From Cyanocohniella sp. LLY (GTDB lineage: Bacteria > Cyanobacteriota > Cyanobacteriia > Cyanobacteriales > Nostocaceae), in NCBI GenBank assembly GCA_022241785.1, contig JAKOMP010000001.1:62001-126000 (forward strand): a stretch of DNA of 64,000 bases. The letters run 5' to 3'. Below the pieces are notes generated by a model, which did not search any database, was not told where the DNA came from, and worked only from the letters and a program-made list of their open reading frames with translations. Positions 63,149 through 64,000 of this stretch are shown piece after piece. How positions within the stretch are numbered: position 1 is the stretch's first letter; each line of letters starts with the position of its first letter. Both the position numbers and the translations under genes were made by a program.

Positions 63149-64000
63149 ATGACTTACTCGTCTCCACAACGGCGCAGTACCGCTTTAACTACAAGAACCG
63201 AGTTTTCTCCTTTTGGCAACAAGCTAGTCCAGTCTGGCTATGTCAATACCGAACAGATGCGGCAGGCGTTGATTGAAAGTCGCAAATCTGGCAGACCCCT
63301 GACAGAAGTGCTGGAGTCCCTCACCGGTCAACAACTATCACCAGAGTTCCTTAGGCAGTATAAAAAACAGCAGTTATTTGAACTTAAAATACTATACGGT
63401 GTTGAGTTCCTAGATCCGGAAGTCAACAACATTGGCAATACCAGTGTAGGGAATCTCATTGAAACCCTCATCCCAGCTGATATCTGTCGTCGTCATCGCT
63501 TGGTACCATTATCCAAAAATGATGACCAAAACCCGCCCTGTGTCTTGGTGGCAATGGTCGATCCGGATAATCTTGAGGCTTCCGACGACCTCAACCGCAT
63601 CCTGCGCCCCCAGGGTTTGGCTTTACAGCGCATGGTAATTACCCAAGAAGATTACCAACAGCTAATTAACCAATATTTGGATGAATTGGCTGTGCGACAA
63701 AAGCACATAGAAAAAGAAAAGTTTACGGATATTAATCAAGATTTAGAAAATCTCAGTAATCTTGATCTAGACGATGCCCCAGAAGAGATGGAGGCTGACT
63801 TAGGGGCAGCAATGAAGGGTGCGGAAGATGCCCCAGTCATCAATCTTGTGAACCGAATCTTGGCTAAAGCCTTACATGAAGGGGTTTCCGATATTCACAT
63901 CGAACCGCAGGAAGAAAATTTACGCATTCGGTTTCGCAAGGATGGGGTATTGAGTGAAGCTTTCGATCCCCTACCGAAAAAAATTGTGGCTGCGGTCACA
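63149..64000 (+). CDS. pilB: Type IV pilus assembly ATPase PilB, N-terminal part (cut by right edge)
   Basis: The frame opens with an ATG at 63149 (MTYSSPQRRSTALTTRTEFS) and has no stop before base 64000, so 284 codons are visible. The N-terminal MshEN/GspE-N domain (about 35-180; GYVNTEQMRQALIESRKSGR, VLVAMVDPDNLEASDDL) is followed by DAPVINLVNRILAKALHEGV and SDIHIEPQEENLRIRFRKDG, the start of the GspE/PilB ATPase core. The Walker motifs lie outside the window. PilB powers pilus extension. Confidence 0.92.
   Translation, partial: MTYSSPQRRSTALTTRTEFSPFGNKLVQSGYVNTEQMRQALIESRKSGRPLTEVLESLTGQQLSPEFLRQYKKQQLFELKILYGVEFLDPEVNNIGNTSVGNLIETLIPADICRRHRLVPLSKNDDQNPPCVLVAMVDPDNLEASDDLNRILRPQGLALQRMVITQEDYQQLINQYLDELAVRQKHIEKEKFTDINQDLENLSNLDLDDAPEEMEADLGAAMKGAEDAPVINLVNRILAKALHEGVSDIHIEPQEENLRIRFRKDGVLSEAFDPLPKKIVAAVT

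Overview
The window looks like chromosome of a filamentous, heterocyst-type cyanobacterium (Nostocales: Nostoc, Anabaena, Nodularia or Calothrix relatives). The evidence is seen directly: many HIP1 octamers (GCGATCGC), NDH-1 subunits of the cyanobacterial type, RbcR, a PsbP-type protein, a CYP110-type P450, GUN4 and DUF3531 proteins, and the heptad-like repeats (GGGAGTAG, AATTACG, TAGTCAT, CCCCTGC) typical of this group. No species is assigned. No rRNA, tRNA or CRISPR array was recognised.

Layout. 1-1250: 3' end of an FGE-sulfatase/GUN4 protein and a decayed Y1-type transposase tail. 1280-8251: ndhD and ndhF (minus strand), a thioredoxin, an NnrU/Z-ISO-like membrane protein, and divergent rbcR. 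8423-11199: a zinc-ribbon Ser/Thr kinase followed 20 bases later by a membrane-tethered periplasmic-binding protein. 11338-19609: a tandem 6-pyruvoyl-tetrahydropterin synthase, an exostosin-type glycosyltransferase, hisF/ruvB (divergent), an FkbM methyltransferase, a TPR protein and a UDP-glycosyltransferase. 19706-27201: CYP110-like P450, GH13 branching-enzyme-like protein, an ActP-like symporter with its DUF4212 small subunit, a DUF2278 protein and an unknown. 27342-35734: CyanoP, Maf, sugar-binding lipoprotein, MFS transporter, accD, pilD, leuB. 35795-36470: a PIN toxin/antitoxin-like pair. 36610-42705: EcsC-like protein, an ABC-2 exporter pair and a complete osmoprotectant (ProV/ProW/OpuBC-like) ABC operon. 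42720-50165: a DUF29 gene and its decayed twin, kinase-like protein, rsmG, an Ecf-type ATPase, TPR protein, DUF3531, NUDIX, a RelE-like pair and a small Psb35-like membrane protein. 50256-55335: GH57 glucan enzyme, Uma2, and the overlapping dnaJ-tusA-rsgA operon. 55336-59702: an insertion-like island. 59703-62701: dnaK and grpE. 63149 to the right edge: pilB.

The most unusual region is the island between dnaK and dnaJ. It is bounded by two inverted ~85-bp copies of the same IS630-type end. It contains an internally deleted IS630 copy flanked by TA, one intact membrane Ser/Thr kinase, and a paralogous kinase broken by an exact 5-bp tandem duplication. Other points of interest are a kinase/receptor pair at 8.4-11.2 kb, a tandem PTPS whose first domain has lost the catalytic His, several MITE-like elements (one with 8-9 bp flanking direct repeats), and dispersed repeats that have entered the coding frames of rsgA, rsmG and an MFS gene.

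All calls come from reading the sequence and remembered family features. No database search was run, so family names without clear motifs are stated with lower confidence.
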